This document shows, piece after piece, positions 23,391 through 37,054 of a stretch of 64,000 nucleotides of DNA (position 1 is the stretch's first letter; each line of letters begins with the position of its first letter). The position numbers were made by a program, and so were the translations under genes. Under the pieces are notes generated by a model. That model did no database searches. It was not told the origin of the DNA and saw nothing but the letters and a program-made list of their open reading frames with translations. Source of the DNA: Cricetomys ansorgei (lineage: Eukaryota; Chordata; Mammalia; Rodentia; Nesomyidae); contig JAMJFZ010000239.1 of the NCBI GenBank assembly GCA_026225945.1, positions 29,734,001-29,798,000 of the forward strand, read 5' to 3'.

Positions 23391-26082
23391 TGGGACTACT
23401 AACAGATATTTTTAAAACCAATGCTAAAAGCCAGAAGTTTCCTGAGCACTCTCAGCATTCACCCAAAGCTGCCTCAGCTTTGGCTTGGCTAATTTATCAA
23501 AGAAAGCCATCTTTTTTTCCATGAGGGTCATTCTCTGATAGCAAGAGAACACCTGCCGTAGGTAATTTTGCCAACCGGGACTACACATTTCCTGACCCAA
23601 GTTTTGTAGACATCTGTATCAGGGAGGCATTGAACGCTTTTCCTTCCTGTCTTTCATTATTTCTTTCTACAGGAGAAATTACTATTCTTTGATTTTTTTT
23701 TTCTTTCCCCTGGGTATGTTCTGGATGGCAAAATTTAGGCTACACAATGCTAATTTCTAACCTAACACCATGACAGCAATCACGGCCCTTACAGGGATGG
23801 AATAAAGAGAGCAATCTAACATCCAGGGCTATGAGTTTCTCATCAGTGGCTGGCAGACCGCCGTGAAGGCTTACACTAATCCCATTGGACAGCACTGGTT
23901 GATGAAGCCTGGGAACAGGCTGCAGAATGTGGGGAGTTCACAATTGCAAGCATTTGTCCATAATTTAAAGCTATATGAGAAGTGGAGAGTATTCAGCTGA
24001 ACAACGAGCTGTAATTTTACCTGAGTAACATTTACACAGTTTTTAACCCATTAACGCCTCCTTTCCTCACACACACACACCACCGCCCTTGTTCATAAAA
24101 TACCTCTCTCAGAAGAGACATGCAAACACCTAGCTCGGGCTTATCTGTTAAGCTGTGAAAACCTGCCAAGAGAATAAAAGCTTTTTGTTTGGAAACAGCA
24201 TCGGTGAGTGACATTTCTAAATCTCAAACTTGGCAGTTTTTGATAGTTTCCTTGTACGCTGTGCTTTTAGTAGTTGGAATTCATTTTTAGCATATCACAG
24301 GCATATCTAGGCTGGTATTTAACTTTTTTTTTTCATTTTCATATATGCTGAGTCTGACCATGTATTGCTTCAGCCTGTGATATTAGCAAAGTGTAATGAT
24401 TGAAGAAGCTCCTGCAGTGCTCCTGCTCAGACAGAACTGGTTGTGTCTTTCCTGCTATTGTGCAGAAGCCCTGCAGACCTGGCTTCACACCCCATGTGCT
24501 ACTCATAGCACTTCAGAAATGGAGCATCATATCAAGAGAAGGAAACAACGTGCTTTATACGCCAAAAATGCAGGATTATTGTTATTACCTACACAAAACA
24601 TATCTTCTCTGAAAAGAAAAAAATAAGAAGCCAGTGACCAAATTACCTGTACATTTCTGAACAGGAGAACCTGCCTTCATCTCATGTCCAGAATTACAAA
24701 GTTAGGGTCACTTTTCCTTATGTAAATTCTGCATTTTCTTTATCCCTCCTCCTTTGTTTCATTTTTCTCATCATTTACAGTTTTCTTTTTTGCTCTACAC
24801 ACTACAAACTCTCTCAAATTTCTACCTTCCACTCTGGCTTTGAAGAAAATGTTTTTTATCCATTCAGCAGATACTTCCATTAACATTGTTCTCCATCTCC
24901 ATCTTATTCTCTCCATTTAAAATCAGAAAACCATTGATGAGAACCTAATACTGTCAGCTTTTACATCTTGGTCCTTAAGTCTAACAACAACTTTTTTTAA
25001 TAAACTCACTAACAGCTACAGTAATTTTGCTTGCTTTCTAATCAAACCATTTTAATGGCATCACTTCTCTTATTTTAAGTCAAGGTCATTATTTTGTAGG
25101 GGAAGCTATAAATGGAAAATCAACAAGTCTCTTAAAACATAGACACATTTGGTGGATAGTATCATGTTTTCAGATATCTATGGTTATATAGTATGAGCTA
25201 TGGGGGGAAAAAACCACAAAATATACCTGGCATTCAGAGGTTCTTTTTATCTTAACTAATTTAGTTAGTGAATTGTCACTAATGCCATAAAACACTTGTC
25301 AATATTGGTTTCTAGTATTTCCAATTAAAACATTTATTTACAAATATTTTCATATTTTTGGAGCACAATGTGTGTTTATTATATGCATATTTGTTATATA
25401 ATGATTAATAAAAGATAATTAATATACCTACCATCTTAGGTGTTTATTTCAAGAGTTTTTAAACTAAATACGGTCTAAAATCTTCAAAAGTAGCCAAGTA
25501 ATACTGCAGTTGACCTTTGAAGTTACACGTGCATTCATGCAACTAATCTCAAATCTTTGGGATTCAGGATTAAGCTTATATTTTCAAAACCTGATTATAC
25601 TCAAGATTCATTGGATAATTACACATTATCAAATTGAATCTATAATCTATATATTAGTCATAATGATTGTAATCATCTTAAAATTTAAACAAAATGAAAC
25701 ACAAATCAAAACCCCAGCATACATAATAGGTTGCAGCTTACTAAGGGCAAATAGCTGAAAACATTTCAACTTGGTCACCTGAGAAACCACACCTGCTCTC
25801 CATATCAGTGGAAGCCCATGAATTCTGCGTTTCTGTACAGTTCTCTTGCTCTACTGTGCTTGCCTGTTTTCTTTAACATTAATATATGTTTTATGTTTTC
25901 TTTTGTTTTTAATTTGTATTGCATACCTTGATTTCACATTACTTAAGGAAGTTTCATACAAGTATATAAGATATGTTGACCAATTTGCCCCTGTTCCCTC
26001 AACCTCCCGTTTTCTTAACTCTGTTTCCTCCTGTTAGTAATCTTTGTTATGATTGGTTCCCTGGTCCATAAATGCCTATATA
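23391..26082. other. No gene or clear repeat recognised
   Basis: A short (CA)n at 24,070-24,081 and several T-rich runs. Otherwise unclassified AT-rich DNA with only chance ORFs. Confidence 0.45.
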
Positions 26083-26272
26083 GAGGCCAGAGGTTGGTGT
26101 TAGGTGGCTTCTTCTATCTCTCTCTTTTGTTTCAGACAGGTTCTTTTAGTCAATCTGTTCTTCATCATTTCCACTTAGACTAGCAGGCTATTGAGTGGCC
26201 AGGACTCTTCTGCTATGTCTCCTGAACAGAGTATTGGGGCTACAGATATGCACTGCTGAACTCAAGGTCTTT
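26083..26272 (-). repeat. B4-type SINE, reverse orientation
   Basis: 'gaggccagaggttggtgtta', 'ggtggcttcttctatctctc', 'tgtttcagacaggttctttt' and 'attggggctacagatatgca' follow the reversed B4 (ID-B1 composite) order. It is strongly diverged. Confidence 0.6.
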
Positions 26273-27353
26273 CTTCCTCAGTTTCCCCTTTAATTTTTTT
26301 AAGAATAAAATCTAAAAATTTCTTGCTCTATCCCTTTTATTTTCATACATGTTTTAGGTGAAGACCTTTGAGGACCCGTACAACATTTATCCTGAATCTG
26401 CCAGTCCAGATTTACTGAAATCTTAAGACACAGTTTAAAACGTTCCTCTCAGGTCTGTATTTCCTGAAAACAGACACTTGTGCCAGAAACTAAGTCAATT
26501 TCAGGAGCAATTCTTTGCAATGTTCCATTTTCTCATTGAGAGGCAGAAAAGTCTCCTTGTTGTTGGTGTTGACTGTTGTCATACAAAATGCTTGGATCTA
26601 CCTTTTTTCTTTGAATTTTTAAATAACAGTGCTTTACTTCTTTCATCCTGCTTTAATTTAATAGCTGAATAATAAATGAAGTTACCTGCCAAATTGTATG
26701 TAGCTGCTCTCTCCTACCATTGTTTTTGTTGCTAAGAATCTTGGGTACGTGGCATTGACTAAAGACTCTAGTAACTAAAACAAAAAACAAAAACTAAAAT
26801 AAAAAAAAACAAAAAACAACTTTGTTTAAAATACATAGCTCCTCTCAAATTTCAGAATTTGCTTCCTAATGATTTTGACTGTCATACTAGATTTACTAAA
26901 AGATACACTAAAGTCTAGATGTACTGAAAGACACAGATATACTAAAGACACAGGAGATCTCCTGGAGATGTCTTATAAAACCTCCTAGAACCCACTGTCT
27001 TAAGCTCTCCTCAAGCCAAGACTCATCAAACAGTCTTAGTTGGTTCAATACAGAGACATATGCCTGCGTGGGAAGAAGAACCAAAGAGCGTTTGTACCAT
27101 GGAACTTTTCTATTCGTTGTATCAGTCCTTTCACTTTACATAATCGCCTTACCTGAACAAGCTGTGTGGAATTTTTTTCCCAAATACCTCAAGGTAAAAA
27201 ACATTTTCAGAGACACCCAACCACCATAACCTAGTACTTTTCAATATAAGTTTTCCGATAAAAAGACAAAACAAAATGTTTGTTGATTTTCTCTGGTGGT
27301 TCAAAATATGACTTGTTCCTTCAGAGCATAGTATGTATATATATATGATATAT
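26273..27353. other. No gene recognised; includes an A-rich tract
   Basis: A-rich low complexity at about 26,778-26,818 ('aaaaacaaaaactaaaataa'). The remainder is unclassified. Confidence 0.4.
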
Positions 27354-27354
27354 G

Positions 27355-27404
<50 letters not shown>
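27354..27404 (+). repeat. (GATA)n microsatellite
   Basis: About 12 uninterrupted GATA units, preceded by a short TA-rich run and followed by gaaagaaa. Confidence 0.98.
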
Positions 27405-27904
27405 AAGAAAGCCTAACCAAAAGAGATGTTTTAAAGGGGATTGTCTCACATCACTATGGAAGTTGAGGGCTTCTAGCATAGGTCACCTGCACTCAAATGG
27501 ACCTCTGGTGCTAGTGGTATGAGTAGTATGCTTCAGATGAAATCTAGAAACCTCATAAGCCAGAAAAAATATTCCATAACTCTTGGCCAATAGGCTTCAA
27601 AGCCTGTTTACAAAGGTGTTAGAGATGAAAAATATGAAACTTATAATCCTTACATCTAAATTCAAGAGAAAGCATTCTGGCTCTTGCGGGGGCAAGAATT
27701 TGTCCTTTCTCCATCTTTTTGTGCCATAAAGCACAATTGGATGACCACTAGCTTCCTGCTACTGGAGTAGTCATTGGCTCCAACACTTCCAGTGAACCAA
27801 GCTACTACATAAATATTATGAACTCTTTATGTTTAAACTTTCCTTGTTTTGAATTTAAGATTGAGGCTATATGTGTTTTCTTAATCTCTGTGTGACTCAG
27901 CTAG
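27405..27904. other. Possible old MaLR remnant
   Basis: Text such as 'ttgtctcacatcactatgga' recalls the antisense end of old mammalian MaLR LTRs, but I cannot place boundaries. No gene seen. Confidence 0.25.
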
Positions 27905-28240
27905 TCGAATGAAATGCCTAAGAAAACTAACTTCAAAAGGGAAGAAGGTTTATTGTGGTTCCTAGCTCAGAACTTTCCAATCAAAAAGCAGGTGGCTCCA
28001 TGCCTTAGAGCTCTGAGGAAACAGCACACAATAATAGGAGCAATAGAGAAAACCACTCACTTTGTGAGTCAGGATAGAGAGACAGAAAGGGAAAGGGTAG
28101 GCAGAGAGAGAAAGAAATGGGAAAGGAGGAAGAAAGATCCACAATATCCTCCAATGATCTATCCCCAGTGACCTCAAGTAAGACCACGCCTGTCTAAGGT
28201 CCAGGATTCCTTCCCACTGTGTCATTCTGATACCAATTCT
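27905..28240 (-). repeat. MaLR-like LTR, reverse orientation
   Basis: 'gaagaaggtttattgtggtt' (reversed polyadenylation region), then 'gcaggtggctccatgcctta', a purine-rich 'agagagacagaaagggaaag' block, then 'gacctcaagtaagaccacg' match the antisense layout of MLT/MTE/ORR1-type LTRs. Open frames on both strands here follow from the skewed composition. Confidence 0.5.
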
Positions 28241-29300
28241 TTAACTCATCTTTGATGAGCATTCAGTATCCCAAATATGGTCTTATCCTACATAATTTTC
28301 TCAATATTGAATGCAAAACACATTTTTATGGACATGTGAGGACATCTCCATTAAAATAGGAAAAGCTATAATGCTTTAATACAGAAAAATTACAAAGCTC
28401 AGTAAATAATCCCAAACTTGTCCCAGATGCATTGTTGCCAATCATAACTACAACTGAATGAGAATAGAGACATGGTCATTGGCACTTAGAAAGGAAAAAG
28501 AGTTGTACAAAGTCAATTTGGAAAAGTTTGTTCAAAGGACATACCAAGTCCAACAGGGCCTGCGGGGGGGGGCAGGAAATGAGTGCCTTCCTTCTTTTCT
28601 CCTCATAGAGCTTCACACTGGGTACCTCCAAAAAGAATCAGATTAAATGGAAGCCCTACAATGCAATGCATGAAATAGAGGAAGAAAGAGTGGATCTAGG
28701 GAAGTAAATGAGGGATATTTCACTTCCCACTTTCCCTCAGAATTTACCCTTGTGGTGTGTGTCCAGGTTAAATTCTGTGAAATTCAACTATTATCCAATA
28801 AGGATATCTGACAATTTGGTCAAATAAGTTACAAAGTGATCTCTCTTATAGCTGCTTCCCTCCCCCAATCCAGTTTTTACTTCACTGTAGTCTGATACTT
28901 TGATAAGATAATTCACTTGATATGATAAATCCAAATGAGTACAATTTCTATATTATCTTTCTTATATTTCTTTTTTTTAATTCAATAGGTATGAAGTTTT
29001 TATTTTTTGTGAGAAGGAATAAATTTACATAGCCAGAAGTAATGAAAGACATCAAAGCTGGAATAAAGTGAAACCCAATGGAATACTTAAAAGGTACAGA
29101 CCGAAATGTGCATAAATGGATACAGTAACATTTTCAGTAGGTTTACTAAGTAGAAGAAGAAACATTCATTAAGATAAACTTGAGCATGCAACATAACATA
29201 ATCAAGAATTTAATTTTTAAGCATATTATTTTCTTAAAATTTGTTATTTTCTAATTATCTATAATTTTAAGCTTTTATACAAAGGAATATATTTTACTTC
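28241..29300. other. No gene or clear repeat recognised
   Basis: Unclassified. A G run (gcgggggggggc-like, near 28,562) stands out in otherwise AT-rich DNA. Confidence 0.4.
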
Positions 29301-29309
29301 ATATATGTA

Positions 29310-29355
<46 letters not shown>

Positions 29356-29356
29356 T
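29301..29356 (+). repeat. Compound (TG)n(GA)n microsatellite
   Basis: TG units run directly into GA units with one aa interruption. Confidence 0.97.
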
Positions 29357-29547
29357 ATATTTTTCCCTTGTTTATCCCTCCATTTTGCATCCTCCAGCCC
29401 CTCTTACAGTTTCCTTCTGCTAGTTCTCCCTTATGCTTCCCTATCAAATCAACATATTTATCTCCTTGCATATCGTTCTATTTCAGAATTTCTTGAGGAA
29501 GTGTGCCTCCTCAGATGTTTCTTTAATATCCCTAAACCATTCTTTGT

Positions 29548-29725
29548 GGCTGGTAAGATGACTCAGCGGGCAGCTATAGCAACTTGCTTCCAAGACTTGA
29601 CAATCTGGGTTTGATCCCAGAAGGTGGAAGGAAGGAATGGCCGGATTCCTCAAGTCAACCTCTGACCTCCCTATGGATATGGCATGTGCTCATGCAAAGA
29701 TAAATGGGTAAATGTAATAAGAAGA
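29548..29725 (+). repeat. B3A-type SINE
   Basis: 'tggctggtaagatgactcag', 'cgggcagctatagcaacttg', 'gggtttgatcccagaaggtg' and 'caacctctgacctcc' are the B3A head, B-box region and body in sense orientation, with a short A-rich tail. Confidence 0.82.
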
Positions 29726-31059
29726 TTCTTCCTTGCTTCTGTTTTGTAGCTACTGTCCGATTTCCTTTCCTGTGGGATGAAATCAAATGTTATGGCAATG
29801 CAAACACCACAAATCTCCTTCTTAGTCTTACATTACTGCTTTATTTTCATGTGTAGATTGCAAATGAAAGATAGAATTTACTAGAATCTTGTCCGTATTC
29901 CATGGAAGAAGTATTCTTCCTCTGGGGAGAAAGATCTACAATTTTTCAAACCCAAGGTGATAAGAATAGCAACATGATGATGGAATCTGTGCTCTGTGGT
30001 GAGTGAACACAGTAGGAAAAAAAAAAAAACGGAGACTGCACCTTGTTGTACAAATCAACAATATCTAGCAAAAATCCATGTTATATTTACCATTTTATAA
30101 CTTGTTCTTATATTTATTATATTATCAGTAACTCAAAGGCAGTGCTTCAATTTCTGAAAGGTATTCCATTATACAAACACGCCACAGATAATGTATTCAG
30201 CCAGTAAATATTCAATCTAATTTCATGTTCATCTTCTGCTTTGAAAAGGTTTTATGGAACCCCTGTAACTTACTGTTTGCACAGGTTTGATGCTGCATCT
30301 AGAGTTAGTTTGTAAAAATAGGATTGCATAATTTTTGTTTTCCAGTGGTGTTTGGTAAAAATACTCTCTAGAAATATGATACTATTTTAAACTTCTTCTA
30401 AAGTGCTTTTTCACATTTGGGAAATACTGTAAATAAAAGCAAATCTTGATTGAAAATTGGACTTGAATGTCAGGATTTCTGGCTTCAAAACCTGACTCAA
30501 TTATTTATTAACTATATGACTAGAGACAACCTATTTCATACTGTAAACACAAGTTCTATAAGTAGAAACAATAGTTATGCATCTACTTGTGAGGTTTTAA
30601 AGGAAAGATTAAACAGGCTGTTGCGTGTTTCAAACAGTGCTGATATATAGAAATGACAAATATAAACTAGGGAACAGTGAGTATTATAACTCTGAAGCCA
30701 TATATTTTTTTGAATTGATAAAATCCAAAATTATTATTACTATTTCATCATGAGTTTCTTTAATAATCAGTTTGACTTTTCCTGTTTTCTTGAAGATGAT
30801 GGGCTTACACTCTGTCTCATCATGTTCATCATGGTGCTGTTTAAGCACTGAGGGAGGTACACACATGGTAGACACGATTTGCACACCGAAGGTTTCAGGA
30901 TGTCCTCAGGTTGCTGTTTGGATTTTAATTTTGTTCATCATGATTTTAAGAGACAAGCATTTTCATTTTGTAAGTAACCATTTCTATCAGCTTTGAAATG
31001 ACTCCTGACTTTATTTTCTGTTTGGAAAAGTCGTCAATAGCTCCAAATTATTTAGTGTT
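29726..31059. other. No gene or clear repeat recognised
   Basis: AT-rich, with chance ORFs only. Confidence 0.45.
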
Positions 31060-31060
31060 C

Positions 31061-31091
<31 letters not shown>

Positions 31092-31159
31092 TACACACAC
31101 ATATATATATGTACATGTATATGTATATATGTATATATATGTGTGTGTGTGTGTGTGTC
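31060..31159 (+). repeat. (TA)n/(CA)n/(TG)n compound microsatellite
   Basis: About 100 bp of alternating purine-pyrimidine sequence: TA blocks, an acacac core, more TA/TG units, then (TG)8. It is self-complementary in part. Confidence 0.97.
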
Positions 31160-31637
31160 TGTAATATATTTTTATTTTTATTTTTTATGTATTTTTTCTC
31201 CTCTCTTTTATTCTACAGTCCTTTGTATATATATTACGTCTTCTAGTTTTAATGCATTCCTGAGTGTGCAAATGAGTGAGTCTCTGATTCTTGTGCCTCT
31301 TGGGATCTTTTCCTTCTGTTTGTTTTGTCTAAGTCACATGTGCTAGTTTTTGTTTTATCTTATTTTATAATTATCCCCCCAAAAGCTCTAATTTGGAACT
31401 AATATAGATTAGTTCTCTGTGATTTCTTCTCTCACCTGTCTGAATTTTGTTGACTACTTGGCAAATTAATGTTTATTTGTATTGAAGTTAAAGCTTCTTG
31501 TTGCATCATGAAACATTTGTATCATAGGCATGTAGGTAAAAAAAGTCATTCCCATAGGTCAAATATAGGTAGGTATCATTCCTCCCAACAAACAACTGAT
31601 GTGTCAACAAGATAGATAATTCACTCACTCATGCATG

Positions 31638-31666
31638 TGCACACACACACACACACACACACACAC
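31638..31666 (+). repeat. (CA)n microsatellite
   Basis: About 13 CA units after 'atgcatgtg'. Confidence 0.96.
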
Positions 31667-32925
31667 TCATGAGATTATTCTTATCAATAGCAAAAATCAG
31701 CATTTAGTATACAGGTAGTATTTTGCTAAGTGCCCCACATGCATTGCCTGATTTATATTAACCATGAGTGATTTTAATATTCACTGTGGAAATAATAAAA
31801 CTGATATAGGAGTCTAGAACCTCAAGTAAAGAAACAAGGCTGGGCATAGCAGACTCTGGACAAGGAAATCACATTTCTGACTCTTCAGAAAGATATGTGT
31901 TGCCTGATGGGAAGGAAAGGGGCTGTTTCACGGGCTGTATTATTTTGGGAACTCCAAACAGAAGGACATTTCTATACAAAGTGACTATGACACTCAAGTC
32001 AAGGTTCCAATTGAGTAGGATGGGCACTGACCTTTCCTGACCAACCTCTTTTTATAGGAGCGAGCCCAGTCCCTTCACTCTGTAAATAACATTGGTTTTG
32101 TTTTCTCTCTTATTTTCTTCCATTTGTAGTTTTCATTCATATAACTTTTTGAGAGGAGAAATGATTCACCTAATTGAACTTCCTGTATAGGACAAAACAA
32201 GCTGAATGTTTTCATTTTCACTTTGAGGGGGAAAAATAAGCTTTTAGTCAAATCAACTTAAGAAACAGCTTGAATTGCAAGATAAGACTGCTGCTTTACA
32301 TGATTGCTTGTGTGCTCGTCCTATTCATAGCAGAAGAGCTATGATTTATGAACATTTTTATTTAAAGCATAATCTTGGATTTATTCCAAATAATTGTCAT
32401 CTTTGAAATGTTGTCAACCTGGGCTAGCCACAGGGATGCCAGAATTAAAGCATTATATCAGCTCACCATAGAGTCTACCCATTGGTCTCAAGTACATTTT
32501 ATCCGTCTCTCTTTTTATCACATAGTCCCTCACTTCGCATTTATATTTAATCCATTGACTTCTGTGATTTCTTTTATACCAGAGAGCATGTAAAACACAG
32601 GAGAAAATGAGTAGACATACTCACTTAGCAGGAGTTTCCTTCCCGTTTCTCTTCCTAGCTGAAACCCCATTAGGCAAAAGTGCCTCTGGTATTAATCTAA
32701 GATGATTAGCTGTGAAGTGGAACACAAAGGCAAGCCTGAGGTGGAGCCATCTTAGGCTAGAAAGAAGCTTTAGAGCAAAAGGATCAAGAAGAACATGAGT
32801 TTAAGAGGCAAACTCTAAGAGCATGATTAGTCACTGCAAGCATGGGAAACTACAGATTCAAGTTAAGCCAGGAGCTGGAAATGATGGTAGTGACAGCTGC
32901 AAGCCATGGGAATACTATACAGATG
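31667..32925. other. No gene or clear repeat recognised
   Basis: Unclassified sequence with short chance ORFs. Confidence 0.45.
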
Positions 32926-32926
32926 G

Positions 32927-32969
<43 letters not shown>

Positions 32970-33013
32970 TTAGATAGTTAGATAGATAGATAGATGATAG
33001 ATAGATAGATAGA
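32926..33013 (+). repeat. Interrupted (GATA)n microsatellite
   Basis: About 20 GATA/GTTA/GATGATA units over 88 bp. The interruptions (two gttagata units, one gatg) mark it as older or more stable than the array at 27,354. Confidence 0.97.
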
Positions 33014-33505
33014 AACACAGATACAAATTATATATATAACTACTAGGCTTGAGTTATTGTACTAGGTGTAAAGAAACCACCACTGGGCATAGTTTAGTTT
33101 ACTCTTTCTCTTTGATTTATTTTCTAGTTTTGTTATTTTAATCTTCAATTTTTTTTACTTTTCATACATGCTTTCACATTTTTACAGCATACCATTAAGT
33201 TAGAATCAACACTGTTTACAAAATATTCTATGACATCTCATAAATAGCCTACCCCTTACATTAGACTTGTTACAGGCAGCCTAATTTACCTTAGTGGTCT
33301 TTTTTTTTTTTTTACTTCTATAGACACCACTCACTTTGAACACATCACATGTAGGAATCAAGCTGAATCAGACCTTGGAACCTCATATCATAAAAACTTC
33401 CAAATTTTAAAAGTAATCAATAGTCCTACCCAGCAGTGATACCTGCAAACCACAATTACTAGAATAGAAACACATCCCCGAGGTGAAAGAGAGGTGTGTA
33501 TACTA
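33014..33505. other. No gene recognised
   Basis: T-rich and AT-rich unclassified sequence. Confidence 0.4.
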
Positions 33506-33904
33506 TGCAGGCTAGCTTTATGTCAACTTGGGACAAGCTAAAGTTACATGAAAGAAGAGGACCTCAAAGGAGGAGATGCCTTCATCATACAGAGCAATCA
33601 GGCATTTTCACAACTAGTGCTTGATGGGGAACAGGGCCCAGACCATTGTGGATGGTGCCATTCCTGGGCTGTTAGTCCTGGGTTGTATAAGAAGGCAAGG
33701 TGAGCAAGCCATGAGGAGCAAGCTAGTAAGCAGCACCCCTCCATAGCCTCACCATCAGCTCCAGGTTCCTGCCCTGTTTGAGTTCTTTTCCCAATGTTCT
33801 CCACTGATGGACTAGAATGTGGAAGTATAAGCCAAATAAACCCTTTCCTCTCCAGCTTGCTTTTGGCCATCATGTTTCATCACAGCAATAGAATCCTACC
33901 ATAG
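33506..33904 (+). repeat. Rodent LTR-like repeat (MaLR-related), copy 2
   Basis: Same family as 6,430-6,817 and better preserved: 'gctagctttatgtcaacttg', 'ccattgtggatggtgcca', 'cctgggctgttagtcctggg', 'gcaagctagtaagcagca', 'gccaaataaaccctttcctc', and the end 'atcacagcaatagaatccta'. The 91-codon antisense open frame is repeat sequence, not a gene. Confidence 0.7.
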
Positions 33905-36267
33905 AAATTCATGTGAATAATTATTGAATATTGTATATAAAATATCAAGGATCAAATTTTAATTTCTCTTTATAGAATAATCTAAATCGTACATCAGGCT
34001 CATTTTAAATTAATGAATATGCTAGTGATCTACTTGACTAGGAAGAATACATGGGCCATATATTAAGAGACTAGGAAGTTGCTGCTCTCCATTCTCCATT
34101 CTTCCAAATGACAACCATAATGGGCTTGTGCAACTATTTTAATAATTGTTTCATATCTGTTGTGGACTAGTAAAGAATTAGTAAATAGTAAACCAGACAG
34201 AGTAGTGGGTTTTAATGTGCAGAATGAGGATTAGGCACAAAGAAACAAATAAATTAGTCAACTGAGAAATTGATAAATGCCATGATGACAATATTATTAT
34301 TACATTAAAGCTGTGAGTAGGAAAATATTTAGTAATTTAGTAATTAAGGGAGGCCTTTATGCCTTCTAGTTAGAATATGGATGAAATAAAAGAACAAGCC
34401 CAAGCTTTGTAGGCCTAAAGTCTTGGAATAAAAGATGTTACTGCTTTAGGAACTGAAAGAAGTCTAATGCAATTGATCACCAAAGTCTAGTGAACCTGTA
34501 GAAAGCAGTGCCAGATGGTGCCAGACAATTTTCAGTTGGGACTGGGTATTAAATTCAGTTTCTATAAGGCAATATCTGGTAAATTTAAGGGGTCGTATGT
34601 CTTTGCCTAATTTACATTTTCAAAAGTTCACTCTGGGACATATATTTAACGCATGAGGAACAAAAGTCATCAACAAGGCAGATGAATAAAACAAACAAAT
34701 CATCCAAGAACCTGTGCCTTGACTTGCACAACTGGGTATATGGTGTGCCACTTGCTAGCATGAAGACAGAGACGTGAATTTGCTTTAATTTGAGATTGGT
34801 GGTGCCATCTGGAGAACCAGGAGTGGCTTGTCACCAGGAAGTTAGAAGGAAAATACTAGAGCCCCGTGGGTAGTTAGAGCAAGATGTAATTCTTCCCATA
34901 AGCTTTACTTAGTGCATTGATTAGGTAACATCATCCTGGCTGAAAGCATAAAGGAGCATCAGTCTAACGTGGAGTTCTGGAAAATGCTGGCACTTGACAA
35001 CTCACAGTCTTAATTATTTAATATCTTACTCTTCTTCAAAGCAGACTGCTTTAAGTATTTAAAAGCTTTATCCCAGGGGAATCTTATGGATCTTATGGAG
35101 GTGTTTTGTGAAAATTTCAGGCATGAAAGAAACCCACAGGAGGACAAAAACATCAGCATGACAATGCTTTTGAAAATCTATAAATCACCCTCATGTGGTA
35201 GCTTATCCTGTCTACCAGCAGCCCAGACTTAATCATGAAATTGTCACCTGACACAGACAATCCTCATCATGTGGCCTGAGATGGGGAAAGTAAGGGCAAA
35301 CTACTTCCTTTAATATATACTGGGAATACAGTCATAAATTTGAAATAAATTATCACCCTGCCACTAATCTTGATTAGGTTTCCATGAATAGGCCACCAGA
35401 GGAATATTCACTTGGCTAGTCAAGGAAGAGATAAGGAGACCACAGAAATGAGGAATTGTTCTAAGAGCGATTTGACCTACTTTGTGATATGGCTTGGGAA
35501 CATCACTCAAAATCTACGTGTAATAGGAAGCAAGTGCTTTGAAATGTCCAGGAGCAGAAGTTCCATTTACCATTGAGGGCAACTCATAGCCATGGCTCGC
35601 CATGTAACACAGGTGTAGCTTTCATTGGTGACAAAGGATACATAGGGACAGAGGCAGTAATCTTCAGCTCTTGAAAAACTTGTAATCAATTCCAGAATGT
35701 CAGTAACTGCTATTGTTTCTACAGCACAGCAAACACTGCAACCAAAACTAGAAAAAGATGTTCAATGAAGTGATGACCTTAATCATCCACCTTGTGAAGG
35801 TTCTCAATGAGGAGAAATTGTTAGGGAAGGAGGGTTGTTTTCTCCTCTGTTTGATTGTTAGAGTGATGTCTTATACAGAACCATCTTTTAGATATGCTTA
35901 GGAAAAAGTAGAATCCCGGGTAGGCAAGTCATAGAACAAATATCACTTACATTGGATGATATTTGAGCTAATATTGTGCTATGGATTAACAAACTTTAGA
36001 ATGAGTATGGAAGACTCTAAACTAGACAATAGCTCTTTACCATAAACAAAACCAGGGTTCTCAGATTCATCGGAATCCTGAGATTCTGGTTCCTATTACC
36101 ACTTCTCCAGAACTGCTCCAGTCCAAAAGCATGGAGGAAATGATGAATTAACCTAATTATCAACTTTCTGTGAGATCTGTCAAATGCTTTCTGCATTTTT
36201 CAGTTGTTTATCTACCCTTGGCAGTGTCCTTTCTCGTCTGCTCCAAAATGAATTTACTTAAGAATTG
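33905..36267. other. No gene or clear repeat recognised
   Basis: Over 2 kb with unusually few open frames on either strand and no repeat I can name. Probably old, decayed intergenic or intronic DNA. Confidence 0.45.
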
Positions 36268-36363
36268 GGTGGTTTGGAGGCTAGAAATGTCTATAGGTGG
36301 TAGAACACTTGACTACCATATATAATACCATGTATTCAAAATCCAACAAAACAAGAAAAAAAT
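36268..36363 (+). repeat. ID-like SINE fragment
   Basis: 'tggaggctagaaatgtctat', 'ggtggtagaacacttgacta' and an A-rich end ('acaagaaaaaaataat') match the tRNA-Ala-derived ID core with many changes. Confidence 0.45.
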
Positions 36364-37001
36364 AATCTAATCTATGTTTAAATATTGAGGAATTTTGAGG
36401 ACAATATCTGTCCTTACAAGTCTTAGAACCTCTGGGAAAAAGGCAATGCTCAAACAACCAAGTAAACTCATCATATACAATTATCCTATCTCTAGGGGTG
36501 GTAATGTTTTCATATATTTAGCAGCCATCAGATAACTAGTCCCTTAATGCTTTAGGTTACTACATATTCATTGAACATCCAGCTACCCCCGCCCTCTCAT
36601 CTCCCCAAAAGAAGAGCAGTGCTCCCAGGGTTACCACTTAAACAGAGTACAAGGTGGAACAAGACCGGGCACTAACCCTGGCATCCTGGCAATGGGATAT
36701 CCTCTGTGCATATCCTGTGTGACCAGACTGGGAGTCCTTTGCAGGAGTGAGTTCCCCAAGATCTATAAAATGTTATCGTCATATGTGTACTTCTAGGTAT
36801 TTCATATTTGTAACAAAGGGTAATTCATATAGACTCTTCCACTGATGATTGCTCCCTTTTTAATTAACCTCTTTCTTGTATTTTCTATATTTCATATTTT
36901 ATAAATAGGTTGAGAAGTTGCTTGGGATGACTTACCATCCTCTTCACCATTAGCGCTTTCCAGCCTTATATCTTTCTTCTCTCTTTCCTTTTCTGCCATT
37001 T
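36364..37001. other. No gene recognised
   Basis: Unclassified. A GC-richer patch at 36,580-36,750 shows no CpG clustering. Confidence 0.4.
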
Positions 37002-37050
37002 ATTGATTGATTGACTGGTTGACTGGCTGACTGACTGACTGACTGACTGA
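37002..37050 (+). repeat. (TTGA)n-(CTGA)n tetranucleotide repeat
   Basis: It starts as ttgattga, passes through ttgactgg units, and becomes pure ctga. It sits at the tail end of a reversed B1-like element. Confidence 0.93.
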
Positions 37051-37054
37051 AAAG

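Noticed and set aside
32926..33013. Regular array considered as CRISPR-like
   Set aside because: It is a GATA microsatellite without spacers, in a mammalian genome.
33598..33873. 91-codon minus-strand frame
   Set aside because: Lies wholly inside an LTR-like repeat whose other copy is at 6.4 kb.
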